NCBI RefSeq assembly: GCF_001509555.1
Contig: NZ_LMAS01000003.1
Location: 311,100 to 375,099 of the forward strand
Length of the DNA stretch: 64,000 bases
Direction: 5' to 3'
DNA from: Bacillus sp. FJAT-29937
GTDB lineage: Bacteria; Bacillota; Bacilli; Bacillales; Cytobacillaceae
Made by a program: the position numbers and the translations under genes
The notes under the pieces: model-generated
Seen by the model: only the letters and a program-made list of their open reading frames with translations
Told to the model about the DNA's origin: nothing
Database searches by the model: none
Shown: piece after piece, positions 17,033 through 27,345 of the stretch
Layout: the number at the start of each line of letters is the position of its first letter
Numbering within the stretch: the stretch's first letter is position 1

Positions 17033-17220
17033 TTTGGACAACCGTTGGAACCTGTCCAGAAACCCAGATTATTTGGACAGGTTTTTCGGAAAACGTTGGA
17101 ACCTGTCCAGAAACCCAGATTATTTGGACAGGTTTTTCGGAAAACGTTGAAACCTGTCCAGAAACCCAGTTTATTTGGACAGGTATTTGATAAATCATTG
17201 GAACCTGTCCAAAACCTAGG
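17033..17220. repeat. 51-bp tandem array of terminator-like hairpins
   Basis: Three full copies and one partial copy of a 51-bp unit begin at 17044, 17095, 17146 and 17197. Each full copy contains AACCTGTCC and GGACAGG(T) arms around AGAAACCCAGATTATTT, and the first two are followed by a TTTTT run, so each looks like a Rho-independent terminator. The array lies between coxA-like (plus) and the aroK-aroD fusion (minus), which converge here. No gene is supported inside it; the phase-preserving open frame is a repeat artefact. Confidence 0.9.
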
Positions 17221-17240
17221 AGCAAAGCCAAGCTTAGCTC

Positions 17241-18527
17241 CTACCCTCTGTAAAGAATATTTAAAATCCCCCGAAGCTCTGCAGCAGCTATTTGTCCAGG
17301 TGCAGATGCTTTTTTTGCGGCCCCGAATGTTATGCTTGAACCAAAAAGTCCTCCTGATAAACGGCTTATTTTCCCTTTGTCTGCCATCGACATCGTAATA
17401 ATCGGGCGATCGGCATAATGTTCATTCATTGTAAGTGTGGCTTCTAATAATGTTAAGACATCATTTGCAGAAACAGGCATAACAGCAATTTTTGGAAGAT
17501 CTCCCCCAAGCTCTTGCGCCTTACGGAGGCGTCTAATTATTTCATCCTTCGGAGGCGTTTTTTCAAAGTCGTGATTAGAAATAATGACAAAAACATGATT
17601 AGCGTGCGCGGTATTTACAACCTCTTTAATAATATCCTCATCACTAAACAATTCCACATCAACTATATCCACTAAGCCTGTATGGATTACAGCTTTATTT
17701 AATTCCATATAATAGTCAGGGCTGATGTCTTTTTCTCCGCCTTCCCTTGCACTTCTAAAAGTGAAAATAATAGGGATGGATGCTAATTCTTTGTGAATCA
17801 CTTCTAAAGCCGATTTCACTTGGTTAATTTCCTCCACATGCTCGAAAAAGTCGGCTCGCCATTCTACTAAATCTGCTTCTATTGTTTTTAAATAAGCAGC
17901 CTCTTTCTTTATTTGATTAATCGTCTTTCCGATAATGGGGACACATATTTTCGGAGGGCCATCGCCAATGACAATATTCTTAACTTTTATTTGCTTGTTC
18001 AATAATAATGTTTTTACAATCTCGTCAGAAACTTCTTCCGCTTCTAGATTTTCTGTTTCAAACTTATGATGGTAATGAGCATAAATCTCCTGTCTTTTTT
18101 GAAAGAGCTCATGGATTTCTTCTAATGATTTCCCTTGCAGCACAGGGCGGCTTTCCATTAGTAAAGGAATTCTTTCCTTCCAGCTCTCCCAAGGCAGGTG
18201 AATATTAACAACAATACAATTCGCTAAACAGGCTTCTCTTATTTCTTTCTGAAGAAAGGCTCCTCCGCCAAGAGATAGAATAAGGGATCTTTCTTGGCTC
18301 AATTTCATAATGAGTGCTTTTTCCTTCTCCCTAAACTCCTTCTCCCCTAGCTGAGTAAAAACCTGGGAGATAGGCATTTGAAATTCTTTTTCTAACTCAA
18401 CATCTGTATCAATAAATTTCCGGCCTAGTTTTTCAGCAACCAGATTTCCGATTGTTGTTTTTCCAACTCCCATAAATCCAATAAAAACAATGCTTTTTTC
18501 CCTCAAAGGAATATCTCGGCTTAACAA
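17241..18527 (-). CDS. Bifunctional shikimate kinase / type I 3-dehydroquinate dehydratase
   Basis: 428 residues in one uninterrupted frame. Residues 1-170 are a shikimate kinase (AroK/AroL): Walker A GFMGVGKTT (17-25), IDTDVELE (39-46), GGG (87-89) and the SRPVL lid region (126-130). Residues 182-428 are a complete type I 3-dehydroquinate dehydratase (AroD): EWRAD (222-226), FRSAREGG (257-264), the active-site His319 in SNHDFEKTP and the Schiff-base Lys346 in KIAVMP. The two would catalyse the third and fifth shikimate-pathway steps, not consecutive ones. TTG start with GGGGGA 9 bases upstream. The order kinase then dehydratase matches that in fungal AROM proteins. No stop or frameshift between domains. 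Confidence 0.9.
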   Translation of the reverse strand: MLSRDIPLREKSIVFIGFMGVGKTTIGNLVAEKLGRKFIDTDVELEKEFQMPISQVFTQLGEKEFREKEKALIMKLSQERSLILSLGGGAFLQKEIREACLANCIVVNIHLPWESWKERIPLLMESRPVLQGKSLEEIHELFQKRQEIYAHYHHKFETENLEAEEVSDEIVKTLLLNKQIKVKNIVIGDGPPKICVPIIGKTINQIKKEAAYLKTIEADLVEWRADFFEHVEEINQVKSALEVIHKELASIPIIFTFRSAREGGEKDISPDYYMELNKAVIHTGLVDIVDVELFSDEDIIKEVVNTAHANHVFVIISNHDFEKTPPKDEIIRRLRKAQELGGDLPKIAVMPVSANDVLTLLEATLTMNEHYADRPIITMSMADKGKISRLSGGLFGSSITFGAAKKASAPGQIAAAELRGILNILYRG

Positions 18528-18741
18528 AATACATAATCCCCCTAAGTAAATATAACTTTTCCTTATTATAGAACTTCTTTCATGCTAATCATAGTTTAAA
18601 TATTTCGTTATTTAATCGAATACTTTTTACAGTTATAAATTTGTAAAATATAACCGGATAAGGAAGAAAAATATGGTCAAAATAATTAATGATATGAAAC
18701 ATAATTTAAAGGCACCGTATTCAATAACGAGGTGATCGAAA

Positions 18742-19278
18742 ATGAGAACCAAATGGTCTATAGCCCTTTGCTTTGCAGCTATGATTCTGATTCAGTATGC
18801 TCCTATTCATGGTTCAGCGGAGGGAATTATGGAGAATAACAGCCCAGCAACTTTGGAAGAACCGCTGCATATAACAGTCGTTTTGGAGCGTATGTATATG
18901 GATGGAGAGATAAGCCAGGAACTGCTTACGGAAACAATCTGGTCCAAAGAAGAATTTTGGGCGAAATATGACGAATGGCAGCTTATAGATATGGAAGAAG
19001 ATAAAATGATCTTTCGGAAATACATGGATGACATATCTCCATTACTGAAAGCGAACGGTTATTTTGGCATTACTGATAAAGGGGTACTAACGATCTTTAA
19101 TGGAAAGCCGCATAAATCAAATATAATCCAGTCCTTTTTTCAGATTGACTTAGGCCGGCTCGAGAGCAAAAAGTGTGAGGAATTAAAAAAAGGAATCCCA
19201 ATAAAAACAAAGGAACAATATGTAGAAGTGCTGGAAACATTTAAGTCTTACTCAAAAGTTGAAAAACAAGCAAATTAA
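18742..19278 (+). CDS. bofC: Forespore intercompartmental signalling protein BofC
   Basis: 178-residue exported protein with a signal peptide (1-26, lysine then a hydrophobic core ending in HGSAEG). BofC is made in the forespore and restrains SpoIVB, thereby delaying pro-sigma-K activation by SpoIVFB, encoded at the start of this window. The body (LHITVVLERMYMDGEISQE, GYFGITDKGVLTIFNG, FFQIDLGRLES) fits the two-domain BofC. GAGGTGAT precedes the ATG. The position upstream of ruvA is as in B. subtilis. Confidence 0.9.
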   Translation: MRTKWSIALCFAAMILIQYAPIHGSAEGIMENNSPATLEEPLHITVVLERMYMDGEISQELLTETIWSKEEFWAKYDEWQLIDMEEDKMIFRKYMDDISPLLKANGYFGITDKGVLTIFNGKPHKSNIIQSFFQIDLGRLESKKCEELKKGIPIKTKEQYVEVLETFKSYSKVEKQAN

Positions 19279-19280
19279 TA

Positions 19281-19323
19281 AACAGTGACAGCTGCATTTA
19301 TTGTAGCTGTCACTGTTTTTTTG
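19281..19323 (+). terminator. Terminator after bofC
   Basis: AACAGTGACAGCT pairs perfectly with AGCTGTCACTGTT (13 bp) and is followed by TTTTT. Confidence 0.95.
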
Positions 19324-19429
19324 GATGATTATTTACCTATTTAGCCTTCGTTTTTGCAGCTATTTTTTCTACGAATATAAGTAAAGTATGATACAATGAT
19401 GTACAGCAAATTAGAGGAGCGAAAAGGCA

Positions 19430-20041
19430 TTGTATGAATTTATTAAAGGGCGGGTTGACTATATAGGGCCCGAATTTGTTGTCATCGAGAATAACGGGAT
19501 AGGCTACCAAATCTCTACGCCAAATCCATTTAGTTTTTCAAAGGATTTAGGGCAGGAGGCTAAAGTATTCACTTACTATCATGTGAGGCAGGATGTCATA
19601 GCTTTATACGGTTTTCAATCGAGAGAAGAGAAAACGCTGTTTATTAAACTATTAGATGTTACTGGAATTGGTCCAAAGGGAGCATTGGCCATTCTAGCAT
19701 CAGGGGAACCGGAACAAGTTGTTCAGGCGATTGAAAATGAAGATGAAGCATTCCTTGTGAAATTCCCGGGAGTCGGTAAAAAAACAGCAAGACAAATGAT
19801 ACTAGATCTAAAAGGGAAATTGCAAAATATTGTCCCGGACTTTTTTCCGGATTTATTTTCACAGGATAAATTACATCTTCAAATGAATGACCATTGCCCT
19901 GAATTTGAGGAGGCAATCCTTGCATTAAAGGCGCTAGGATATTCGGAAAAGGAGATTAACAAAATATCTCCAGCATTAAAAAAAGAGAAACTAACAACAG
20001 ACCAATACATAAAAAAAGCGCTGCAAAGGCTGTTAAAATAA
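19430..20041 (+). CDS. ruvA: Holliday junction branch migration protein RuvA
   Basis: 203-residue RuvA, the tetrameric Holliday-junction binding subunit of RuvAB. It has the N-terminal OB fold ([27 protein letters not shown]), paired helix-hairpin-helix motifs ([17 protein letters not shown] and [14 protein letters not shown]) and the C-terminal domain III that contacts RuvB. TTG start giving MYEFIKG, with AGAGGAG about 10 bases upstream. TACAAT at 19392-19397 may be its -10. Operon ruvA-ruvB-queA-tgt-yajC. Confidence 0.96.
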   Translation: MYEFIKGRVDYIGPEFVVIENNGIGYQISTPNPFSFSKDLGQEAKVFTYYHVRQDVIALYGFQSREEKTLFIKLLDVTGIGPKGALAILASGEPEQVVQAIENEDEAFLVKFPGVGKKTARQMILDLKGKLQNIVPDFFPDLFSQDKLHLQMNDHCPEFEEAILALKALGYSEKEINKISPALKKEKLTTDQYIKKALQRLLK

Positions 20042-20079
20042 TAGCTTAGTTATAAACTAAGTGAAATTGTGGTGATGAT

Positions 20080-21081
20080 ATGGAAGAACGGATAATTTCT
20101 AGTGAGGCAGATCTGCAGGATCTTTCATTTGAACAAAGCTTACGTCCCCAGAATTTAAAACAATATATCGGTCAGGATAAGGTTAAGGAAAACTTGGAAA
20201 TCTTTATTAAAGCGGCTAAGCTCCGTCAGGAAACGCTTGACCATTGTTTACTTTACGGTCCGCCAGGCCTTGGGAAAACGACCCTGGCAGCCATTATTGC
20301 GAATGAAATGGGTGTGAATATCCGCACGACAGCTGGACCTGCTATTGAGAGACCTGGAGATCTTGCAGCTATTCTTACAGCACTAGAGCCTGGAGATGTG
20401 CTATTTATCGACGAAATTCACCGTCTGCCAAGGACCATTGAAGAGGTATTGTATCCAGCAATGGAAGACTTCTGTCTAGATATTGTTATCGGAAAAGGCC
20501 CGAGTGCAAGATCCGTTAGGCTAGATCTCCCCCCATTTACACTAGTGGGAGCTACAACTAGGGCGGGTTCTTTATCGGCTCCTTTACGAGATCGATTCGG
20601 AGTACTTAGCAGATTGGAATACTATAATGAAAAACAGCTTCAGGAGATTGTGACTAGGACAGCGGAAGTATTAGATACGGAGATTGATCGTTTGGCCGCA
20701 GCCGAAATTGCAAGAAGGTCTAGAGGGACTCCGCGTATTGCTAATAGACTGCTAAGAAGGGTGAGAGATTTTGCCCAAGTTAAAGGGAACGGCACAATTG
20801 ATGAGATCCAAGCAAATGAAGCTTTGGAGCTTCTTCAGGTTGACCGTTTAGGTCTTGATCATATTGACCATAAATTATTAAGAGGAATCATTGAAAAGTT
20901 CCGTGGAGGCCCTGTCGGATTAGAAACGATTGCCGCAACAATCGGTGAGGAATCACTTACAATCGAAGATGTATATGAACCTTACTTATTGCAAATTGGG
21001 TTTCTTCAGCGGACACCGCGAGGACGGATTGTGACAGATTTGGTATACCGGCATTTACAAATAGAAGTGCCTGAAGATTAA
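20080..21081 (+). CDS. ruvB: Holliday junction branch migration helicase RuvB
   Basis: 333-residue AAA+ motor that drives branch migration with RuvA. Walker [10 protein letters not shown] (about 64-72), Walker [10 protein letters not shown], sensor 1 GATTRAG and arginine finger region PLRDRFG are present, with the C-terminal winged helix ([14 protein letters not shown]). 38 bases after ruvA. Full length. Confidence 0.98.
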   Translation: MEERIISSEADLQDLSFEQSLRPQNLKQYIGQDKVKENLEIFIKAAKLRQETLDHCLLYGPPGLGKTTLAAIIANEMGVNIRTTAGPAIERPGDLAAILTALEPGDVLFIDEIHRLPRTIEEVLYPAMEDFCLDIVIGKGPSARSVRLDLPPFTLVGATTRAGSLSAPLRDRFGVLSRLEYYNEKQLQEIVTRTAEVLDTEIDRLAAAEIARRSRGTPRIANRLLRRVRDFAQVKGNGTIDEIQANEALELLQVDRLGLDHIDHKLLRGIIEKFRGGPVGLETIAATIGEESLTIEDVYEPYLLQIGFLQRTPRGRIVTDLVYRHLQIEVPED

Positions 21082-21137
21082 TCCATCCGTTTTGTATAAA
21101 TCGAGATAAGAAGAATAATATTAAAGTTGGTGTCAGC

Positions 21138-22166
21138 ATGAAAGTAGACTTATTTGATTTTCATTTACCGGAGGAACTTATTGCACAGACTCCTCTTACC
21201 GATAGGACTAGCAGCAGATTAATGGTCCTTGATAAAACGACTGGTGCAATCACACATGATACATTTAAACATTTGAAAGACCACCTAAAAGCTGGGGATT
21301 GCCTTGTCTTAAATGATACAAAGGTCCTTCCAGCAAGACTTTTAGGGGAGAAAGAAGGCACCGGTGCAAAAATCGAAGTGCTTCTATTGAAACAGCAGGA
21401 TGGGGATGTATGGGAAACGCTAGTAAAGCCTGCGAAACGGATCAAAGAGGGAGCTAGGATTGAATTTGGAAATGGACTTCTTTCAGCTGTTTGTGTTGGA
21501 AGTTCAGATCATGGAGGAAGAACCCTTGAATTTCATTATGAGGGCATTTTCTATGAGGTGCTCGATCAATTAGGCGAGATGCCGCTTCCGCCATACATAA
21601 AGGAGCAATTAGAGGACCGGGAACGGTATCAGACTGTTTTTGCTCGTGAAAGAGGCTCTGCTGCTGCACCTACGGCAGGACTCCATTTTACAGAGGAATT
21701 ATTAGAAGAAATAAAAAAACTCGGTGTCCATATTGCATTTATTACACTCCATGTCGGTCTTGGCACCTTCAGGCCAGTAAGTGTAGAGGAAATTGATGAG
21801 CATGATATGCATGCGGAGTTTTATCAAATGACAGAAGGGACGGCGAATCTTTTAAATAAGGTTCGTGAAAACGGCGGCAGAATTATTACAGTCGGGACGA
21901 CTTCTACAAGAACATTGGAAACAATTGCATCAAAACATGATGGCCGGTTTGAAGAGGCAAGCGGCTGGACAGATATATTTATTTATCCCGGCTATGAATT
22001 CAAGGGAATTGACGGGATGATTACAAACTTTCATTTACCTAAATCTACGCTTATCATGCTAGTTAGTGCTCTAGCTGGCAGAGAAAATGTACTGCAGGCA
22101 TACAATAAAGCTGTGGAAGAAAAATATCGATTCTTCAGCTTTGGGGATGCTATGCTAATTTTATGA
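21138..22166 (+). CDS. queA: S-adenosylmethionine:tRNA ribosyltransferase-isomerase QueA
   Basis: 342-residue enzyme that makes epoxyqueuosine in tRNA by transferring the ribosyl part of S-adenosylmethionine to 7-aminomethyl-7-deazaguanine. Conserved blocks [37 protein letters not shown] and [11 protein letters not shown] are all visible. It acts on the product of Tgt, encoded next in the operon. Confidence 0.97.
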   Translation: MKVDLFDFHLPEELIAQTPLTDRTSSRLMVLDKTTGAITHDTFKHLKDHLKAGDCLVLNDTKVLPARLLGEKEGTGAKIEVLLLKQQDGDVWETLVKPAKRIKEGARIEFGNGLLSAVCVGSSDHGGRTLEFHYEGIFYEVLDQLGEMPLPPYIKEQLEDRERYQTVFARERGSAAAPTAGLHFTEELLEEIKKLGVHIAFITLHVGLGTFRPVSVEEIDEHDMHAEFYQMTEGTANLLNKVRENGGRIITVGTTSTRTLETIASKHDGRFEEASGWTDIFIYPGYEFKGIDGMITNFHLPKSTLIMLVSALAGRENVLQAYNKAVEEKYRFFSFGDAMLIL

Positions 22167-22193
22167 AAAAGTGGTTGTACCGAAATGGTTTAA

Positions 22194-23354
<1,161 letters not shown>

Positions 23355-23428
23355 TTTGCATATTCAAAAAGATGGACAAACCCTGACTTTTTGAGGAAAA
23401 TCTTTTTATATGGAAGGAGGGAAAGTAA

Positions 23429-23716
23429 ATGGAAATGTTAGGAACAATTGGACCTCTATTGTTAATGTTTGTTCTATTTTATTTCTTGCTTATTCGTCCG
23501 CAGCAAAAGCGCCAAAAGGCGGTGCAAACAATGCAGGGCGGCCTGAAAAAGGGAGATAAGATTGTTACAATCGGGGGCCTGCATGGCTTTGTCGATGCAA
23601 TTGATGAAGGGAAAGTTGTCATTAAATGTGGTGATGGAAGCCGTCTTACATACGATCGTGCAGCGATTCGCGAAGTAACAGAGTCAGCTGGCGGAGATAT
23701 GCTTGCAAAATCCTAA
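23429..23716 (+). CDS. yajC: Preprotein translocase subunit YajC
   Basis: 95-residue protein with one N-terminal membrane helix (about 8-24, LLLMFVLFYFLLIRPQQKR) and a small cytoplasmic domain (KKGDKIVTIGGLHGFVDAI). It associates with SecDF/YidC at the Sec translocon; secDF is 4 kb downstream. GGAGGG precedes the ATG. Last gene of the ruvA-yajC run. Confidence 0.95.
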   Translation: MEMLGTIGPLLLMFVLFYFLLIRPQQKRQKAVQTMQGGLKKGDKIVTIGGLHGFVDAIDEGKVVIKCGDGSRLTYDRAAIREVTESAGGDMLAKS

Positions 23717-23757
23717 TAAAAAAGAAGCGGGGATTGTAAAATTCCGCTTCTTTTTTT
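23716..23757 (+). terminator. Terminator after yajC
   Basis: AAAAAGAAGCGG pairs with CCGCTTCTTTTT around GGATTGTAAAATT-type loop sequence and runs into TTTTTTT. Confidence 0.92.
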
Positions 23758-23763
23758 ATTACA

Positions 23764-23940
23764 TGTCTAGCTCCAGCGCCTACCCCCTCGAGATCACAAG
23801 CCAATCCTGAAAGGCAGAGCTCACCTTTCCGGGAGGCTCGTCTTGTGCTTGTCGGGGGTGAACACTAAGGAAGGCTCCAAAGAATATTCATCGCAGGAAC
23901 AATCCGGTCTTTGATTGTTCCGAAGGCGCTTGCGCTTTTC
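23764..23940 (+). repeat. Dispersed palindromic element, copy 1 (with insert)
   Basis: Begins TGTCTAGCTCCAGCGCC and ends GCGCTTTTC, like the copy at 33840-33960. Hairpin arms CACAAG/CTTGTG and the ACCCCC/GGGGGT pair are present. About 60 extra bases sit before the right end, including a perfect secondary hairpin GGAACAATC/GATTGTTCC (23896-23921). The last base of the element is the final base of the stop codon of the minus-strand gene yrzE. Confidence 0.9.
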
Positions 23941-24266
23941 TATGCATTTCTAGTTGACTTATTCGACATATTAACACCTAATATGCCGCCCATCATCGCG
24001 GTCAGCATATAGCATGTATGATAAATAATTTGCTCTGTATTAAATACACTGTCCAATCCTAAATATTGATAAAGAAAAATGATGATCGAATAAATTAGCC
24101 CTGTTAATCCCCCGAGAAGCCATCCCTTTTGTTTTCCCTTGCCGCCCGAAATGAAGCCGCCCATAAATAACGAAATGAAGGATATTGCAGTAATGACAAA
24201 TTGTAAGGATGACTCCTGTAAAGAAGTAAATCTTAATAATAGTGAAAATATTAAGCTGCTGACCAA
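23940..24266 (-). CDS. yrzE: TIGR04086-type small membrane protein (YrzE-like)
   Basis: At least 108 residues with four hydrophobic segments, typical of the YrzE/TIGR04086 family of unknown function that sits beside yajC in bacilli. The frame stays open to 24356, and the family-like first helix (GAILYGIIAVFVLALVSSL) lies partly upstream of the TTG at 24266, so the real start is probably further out. A GGGGAG site at 24342-24347 points to an ATA at 24332 rather than any ATG/GTG/TTG. The coordinates given are the conservative ones. Its stop codon touches a dispersed palindromic element. Confidence 0.75.
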   Translation of the reverse strand: MVSSLIFSLLLRFTSLQESSLQFVITAISFISLFMGGFISGGKGKQKGWLLGGLTGLIYSIIIFLYQYLGLDSVFNTEQIIYHTCYMLTAMMGGILGVNMSNKSTRNA

Positions 24267-24521
24267 GGCTAGTACAAAAACTGCAATAATCCCATAAAGA
24301 ATAGCACCACCGATATTTCTTGATTCTTCTATATTTTCCCTCTCCCCTCTTTTTATTTACCCGCAGATTGGTACAAGAATCCTGCTAGTACAAGCATATT
24401 CAGGCTTTTGGGAAATAGAATCGGAAACTTTAATGGAAACTTCAATTTGGAAAAAATTTATTACATGTTTCGCTTCTTCTTGTCAATAATAATAGAGAAT
24501 GTCACTTGGAGGGAAATAGTT

Positions 24522-25172
24522 ATGGGGGATTACACGACACTTTTATTACGAACAGTTTTTGTTTATATTTTAATCTTGCTTATTTTTAGAATGATGGGTA
24601 AAAAGGAAATTGGGCAGTTAAGTGTGATTGACTTTGTTATTTCTATTATGATTGCCGAGATGGCAGTTTTGGCAATTGAAAATTTAAAGAAGCCTCTTTT
24701 CCTTAATATTATGCCAATGGTCGTTCTGATGCTCATTCAAATCGCACTTTCCTATACTGCAATGAAGAGCAAGAAGTTCCGCGATCTAGTGGATGGAAAG
24801 CCATCAGTTATTATCAATAGAGGAAAGATTGATGAAGAGGTGATGAGAAAACATAGGTATAACTTCGATGATCTGCTCCTCCAACTAAGAGGAAAGGATA
24901 TTAGAAATATTACTGATGTTGAGTTTGCCATTTTGGAAACAACAGGGGAATTATCTGTCTTTAAGAAAGAGAAAAAGAAAAAAGGAAATCCAACAATCCC
25001 GCTTATTTTAGATGGCATCGTACAAGAAACGAGCCTTGAAGAAATAAACAAAACGAATATTTGGCTTCGCCAGCAGCTTCGGCAAAGAGGATATACGAAC
25101 ATTCAGAGTATTTCATTTTGCAGCTATGAAAATGGCCAGTTTTATATTGATTTAAAGGATGAAAAAAAGTAA
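24522..25172 (+). CDS. yrbG: DUF421 membrane protein (YrbG/YetF family)
   Basis: 216-residue membrane protein: three N-terminal transmembrane helices (about 5-80, starting LLLRTVFVYILILLIFRMMGKKE) and a soluble C-terminal half with the DUF421 pattern (DLVDGKPSVIINRGKI, EVEFAILETTGELSVF-like segment). Function unknown; germination or sporulation roles are proposed for some relatives. The ATG at 24522 follows GGAGGG; an upstream in-frame TTG has no such site. Divergent from yrzE and convergent with spoVB, as in B. subtilis. Confidence 0.88.
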   Translation: MGDYTTLLLRTVFVYILILLIFRMMGKKEIGQLSVIDFVISIMIAEMAVLAIENLKKPLFLNIMPMVVLMLIQIALSYTAMKSKKFRDLVDGKPSVIINRGKIDEEVMRKHRYNFDDLLLQLRGKDIRNITDVEFAILETTGELSVFKKEKKKKGNPTIPLILDGIVQETSLEEINKTNIWLRQQLRQRGYTNIQSISFCSYENGQFYIDLKDEKK

Positions 25173-25201
25173 GGGACACCATAAGGTCTCTTACTTTTTA
25201 T
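25163..25201. terminator. Bidirectional terminator between yrbG and spoVB
   Basis: AAAAAGTAAG pairs with CTTACTTTTT, extended by GAC/GTC around a short loop, with T-runs on both strands. It serves two convergent genes. Confidence 0.9.
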
Positions 25202-26760
25202 TTAAAGACAAATCTTGAAAATGGTTTGCCGATCCAAGGTATACGGCTGACTTCATCCTTTTTCACAAGTCCAAGCAAGAGAGTAAGTATTAAATAAATT
25301 TTCGTGATGATGAATGTAATGATCAGTACCTGAATGGCGAGAGTAAACTGTGTGTTTAAATTTTGAAGCAGCCAAAATCCTCCCCATCCTGATAGCCCCA
25401 TGACCAAAAAGGTTTTCAAGTAGTCGCGTACATAAAATGTAAAAGAAATGGCTTTTAACACAGTTGCGAAGTGCAGCAGTGTGACAAGAACGAATCCAAC
25501 GAGAATCCCCATTGCTACGCCGTTAATACCGAATGCAGGCTGACTTGCCAAAATAAAAATGACTGCGGTTTTGATAACGGCTCCAATTAAGCTATTAATC
25601 ATAGCAGCTCTTGCTAAATTTAATGCCTGGAGGGTAGCCTGAAGCGGACCTTGATAGTAATAAAAGATGAAAAATGGCGCCATCAGCTTTATAAATTGTG
25701 CCCCGCTATTTGATCCATACATGACCTTCATCAATTCATCTGACAGGACGAATAATATAACGACAGCTAAGCCGCCAGTTAAAAAAGTAAGTCGAAGTGC
25801 CTGCTGCAGCCGGTATTCTATAATATGATGCTGATTTTTAGAATTTGCTTCACTAATGGCTGGAACTAAAGCAGTTGACAGCGAGTGAGTAATAAATGAT
25901 GGAAGCATTAACAAGGGTAAAGCAAAGCCGGTTAGCGCCCCATACTGCTTCGTTGCAGCGATAGCCGCCACCCCTGCAATGGCAAGACTATGGGAAACAA
26001 CGATGGGCTCAAAAAACCACGCCAAGGAACCAATCATTCGACTTCCTGTAGTTGGAAGGGCAATGCTCATTAAATCTTTAAAAGTGCTTTTTCCTGTTTT
26101 GACGGACTTAAAGAAGTGCTTCCGGACCTTGAATTTCTTTTTGATTTTGAAGGTCGTTATTAAATAGATAAGTGATGCTAATTCCCCAATTACTGACGCA
26201 AGCATGGCGCCTGCCGCAGCATATTCAATCCCGTATGGAAGAAACGCTTTCGTCATCGCTGCAATTAATGTAATCCTTACGACCTGCTCAAGCATTTGGG
26301 AAATAGCAGCAGGCTTCATATTTTGCCGGCCTTGAAAATAACCCCTTATTACTGAAGAAATGGCAATGATTGGAACGATTGGTGCAATGGCCATCAAAGG
26401 AAGATATGTGCGTGAATCGGTAAATAATGTTTTAGATAAATAAGGGGCTAAGAAAATCAATGCCGGTGTAAAAATGGCAGAAAGAGAAATAGTCGTCGCT
26501 AATGATACGACTAATATTTTCTTAACCTTTGCTTTATCCCCTCTTGCCTCTGCTTCAGCGACATTTTTTGATATAGCTACAGGTAAACCGAGCTGTGTTA
26601 TAGTAACGGCAAGAATTAAAGTCGGGAAAGCCATCATGTATAAACCTACGCCTTCTTCCCCAATAAATCTTGCGATAACAATCCGATTAATAAACCCAAG
26701 CACCCTTGTAACAAGTCCAGCTGCCAGTAAAATCATCGTTCCTTTTAAAAACTTCGACAT
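25198..26760 (-). CDS. spoVB: Stage V sporulation protein B, polysaccharide flippase family
   Basis: 520-residue MOP/MATE-fold membrane protein with about 14 hydrophobic segments, starting FLKGTMILLAAGLVTRVLGFINRIVIARFIGEEGVGLY, the SpoVB/MurJ-like beginning. SpoVB is required for spore cortex peptidoglycan and probably flips a lipid-linked precursor. Some copies of this family in bacilli are vegetative paralogues, but the location beside yrbG matches spoVB. Divergent from comN. Confidence 0.88.
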   Translation of the reverse strand: MSKFLKGTMILLAAGLVTRVLGFINRIVIARFIGEEGVGLYMMAFPTLILAVTITQLGLPVAISKNVAEAEARGDKAKVKKILVVSLATTISLSAIFTPALIFLAPYLSKTLFTDSRTYLPLMAIAPIVPIIAISSVIRGYFQGRQNMKPAAISQMLEQVVRITLIAAMTKAFLPYGIEYAAAGAMLASVIGELASLIYLITTFKIKKKFKVRKHFFKSVKTGKSTFKDLMSIALPTTGSRMIGSLAWFFEPIVVSHSLAIAGVAAIAATKQYGALTGFALPLLMLPSFITHSLSTALVPAISEANSKNQHHIIEYRLQQALRLTFLTGGLAVVILFVLSDELMKVMYGSNSGAQFIKLMAPFFIFYYYQGPLQATLQALNLARAAMINSLIGAVIKTAVIFILASQPAFGINGVAMGILVGFVLVTLLHFATVLKAISFTFYVRDYLKTFLVMGLSGWGGFWLLQNLNTQFTLAIQVLIITFIITKIYLILTLLLGLVKKDEVSRIPWIGKPFSRFVFK

Positions 26761-26883
26761 TGGGCTCCCTGCCTTCTCAAAATAGGTGTTATCATATACA
26801 ATTAACTATATGCTAGGAAGTGGACAAAGCATGACAAGCAAAAGTTTAATATTTCCTTTAATTTGATTAAGGAGGCGGCTGTT

Positions 26884-27180
26884 ATGGAAATCAGCCATAC
26901 ATATGATCATCTTCGGAACGAATTGAAACCTGCGCTGCAAAGTAAGCAAGAGGAGTTTGCTTTATTAGGGTATGGCCAAGTGTCTGAACGGGAGCTTTGG
27001 AATTTTCTAAAGAGAAAAAAGTGGAGGAAAGCCGATGAAAATAAGAGAATAGCTGAAATTGTTCAGGACATTCTTTCCGTAAAGGTTGGCGAGTATTTCA
27101 ATTATGCCACAGTCGAAGCTTTTAAAGAGGCAGACTTTGCATTTGATGATGAGGAGGAGCGTCGTAAGCTTTTGAAATGA
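26884..27180 (+). CDS. comN: Post-transcriptional regulator ComN (YrzD)
   Basis: 98-residue small cytoplasmic helical protein matching the ComN family (YDHLRNELKPALQSKQEEFALLGYG, RKADENKRIAEIVQDIL). In B. subtilis ComN affects comE competence mRNA and interacts with DivIVA. ATG at 26884 follows AAGGAGGC; the upstream in-frame ATG at 26863 is unsupported. A short remnant of the dispersed palindromic element begins 3 bases after its stop. Confidence 0.85.
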   Translation: MEISHTYDHLRNELKPALQSKQEEFALLGYGQVSERELWNFLKRKKWRKADENKRIAEIVQDILSVKVGEYFNYATVEAFKEADFAFDDEEERRKLLK

Positions 27181-27183
27181 CAA

Positions 27184-27201
27184 AAGGCGCTTCCGCTTTT
27201 C
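27184..27201 (+). repeat. Remnant of the dispersed palindromic element
   Basis: AAGGCGCTTCCGCTTTTC is identical to the right-hand end of the copy at 33840-33960, but the hairpin body is missing. It begins 3 bases after the comN stop codon. Confidence 0.8.
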
Positions 27202-27207
27202 GGGTAA

Positions 27208-27236
27208 TTGACAGCTTTTGCAAACTGTTTCATAAT
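27208..27236 (+). promoter_or_regulatory. Sigma-A promoter of secDF
   Basis: TTGACA (27208-27213), a 17-base spacer and CATAAT (27231-27236) give a near-consensus vegetative promoter about 110 bases before the secDF start. Confidence 0.8.
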
Positions 27237-27345
27237 GATAAATGGAATTCTAGTCGAATCATCAGTATGAAATGATGAGATAGATAGTTATGGTTTTATG
27301 CTGTGAGCCTTTTTGGGGCTTGTATTTAAGGAGGACGTTTTCATA

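Noticed and set aside
16971..17231. Minus-strand open frame of 86 codons over the same array
   Set aside because: Repeat artefact without start signal; it overlaps the end of the coxA-like gene.
17045..17398. Plus-strand open frame of 117 codons over the 51-bp array
   Set aside because: The 51-bp period preserves the frame (51 is a multiple of 3), giving a 17-residue repeat; it then runs into the aroK-aroD gene in antisense and has no binding site.
23764..23940. Insertion sequence or transposon
   Set aside because: No transposase frame, no target duplication recognised; the element is a short hairpin unit, so it is listed as a repeat.
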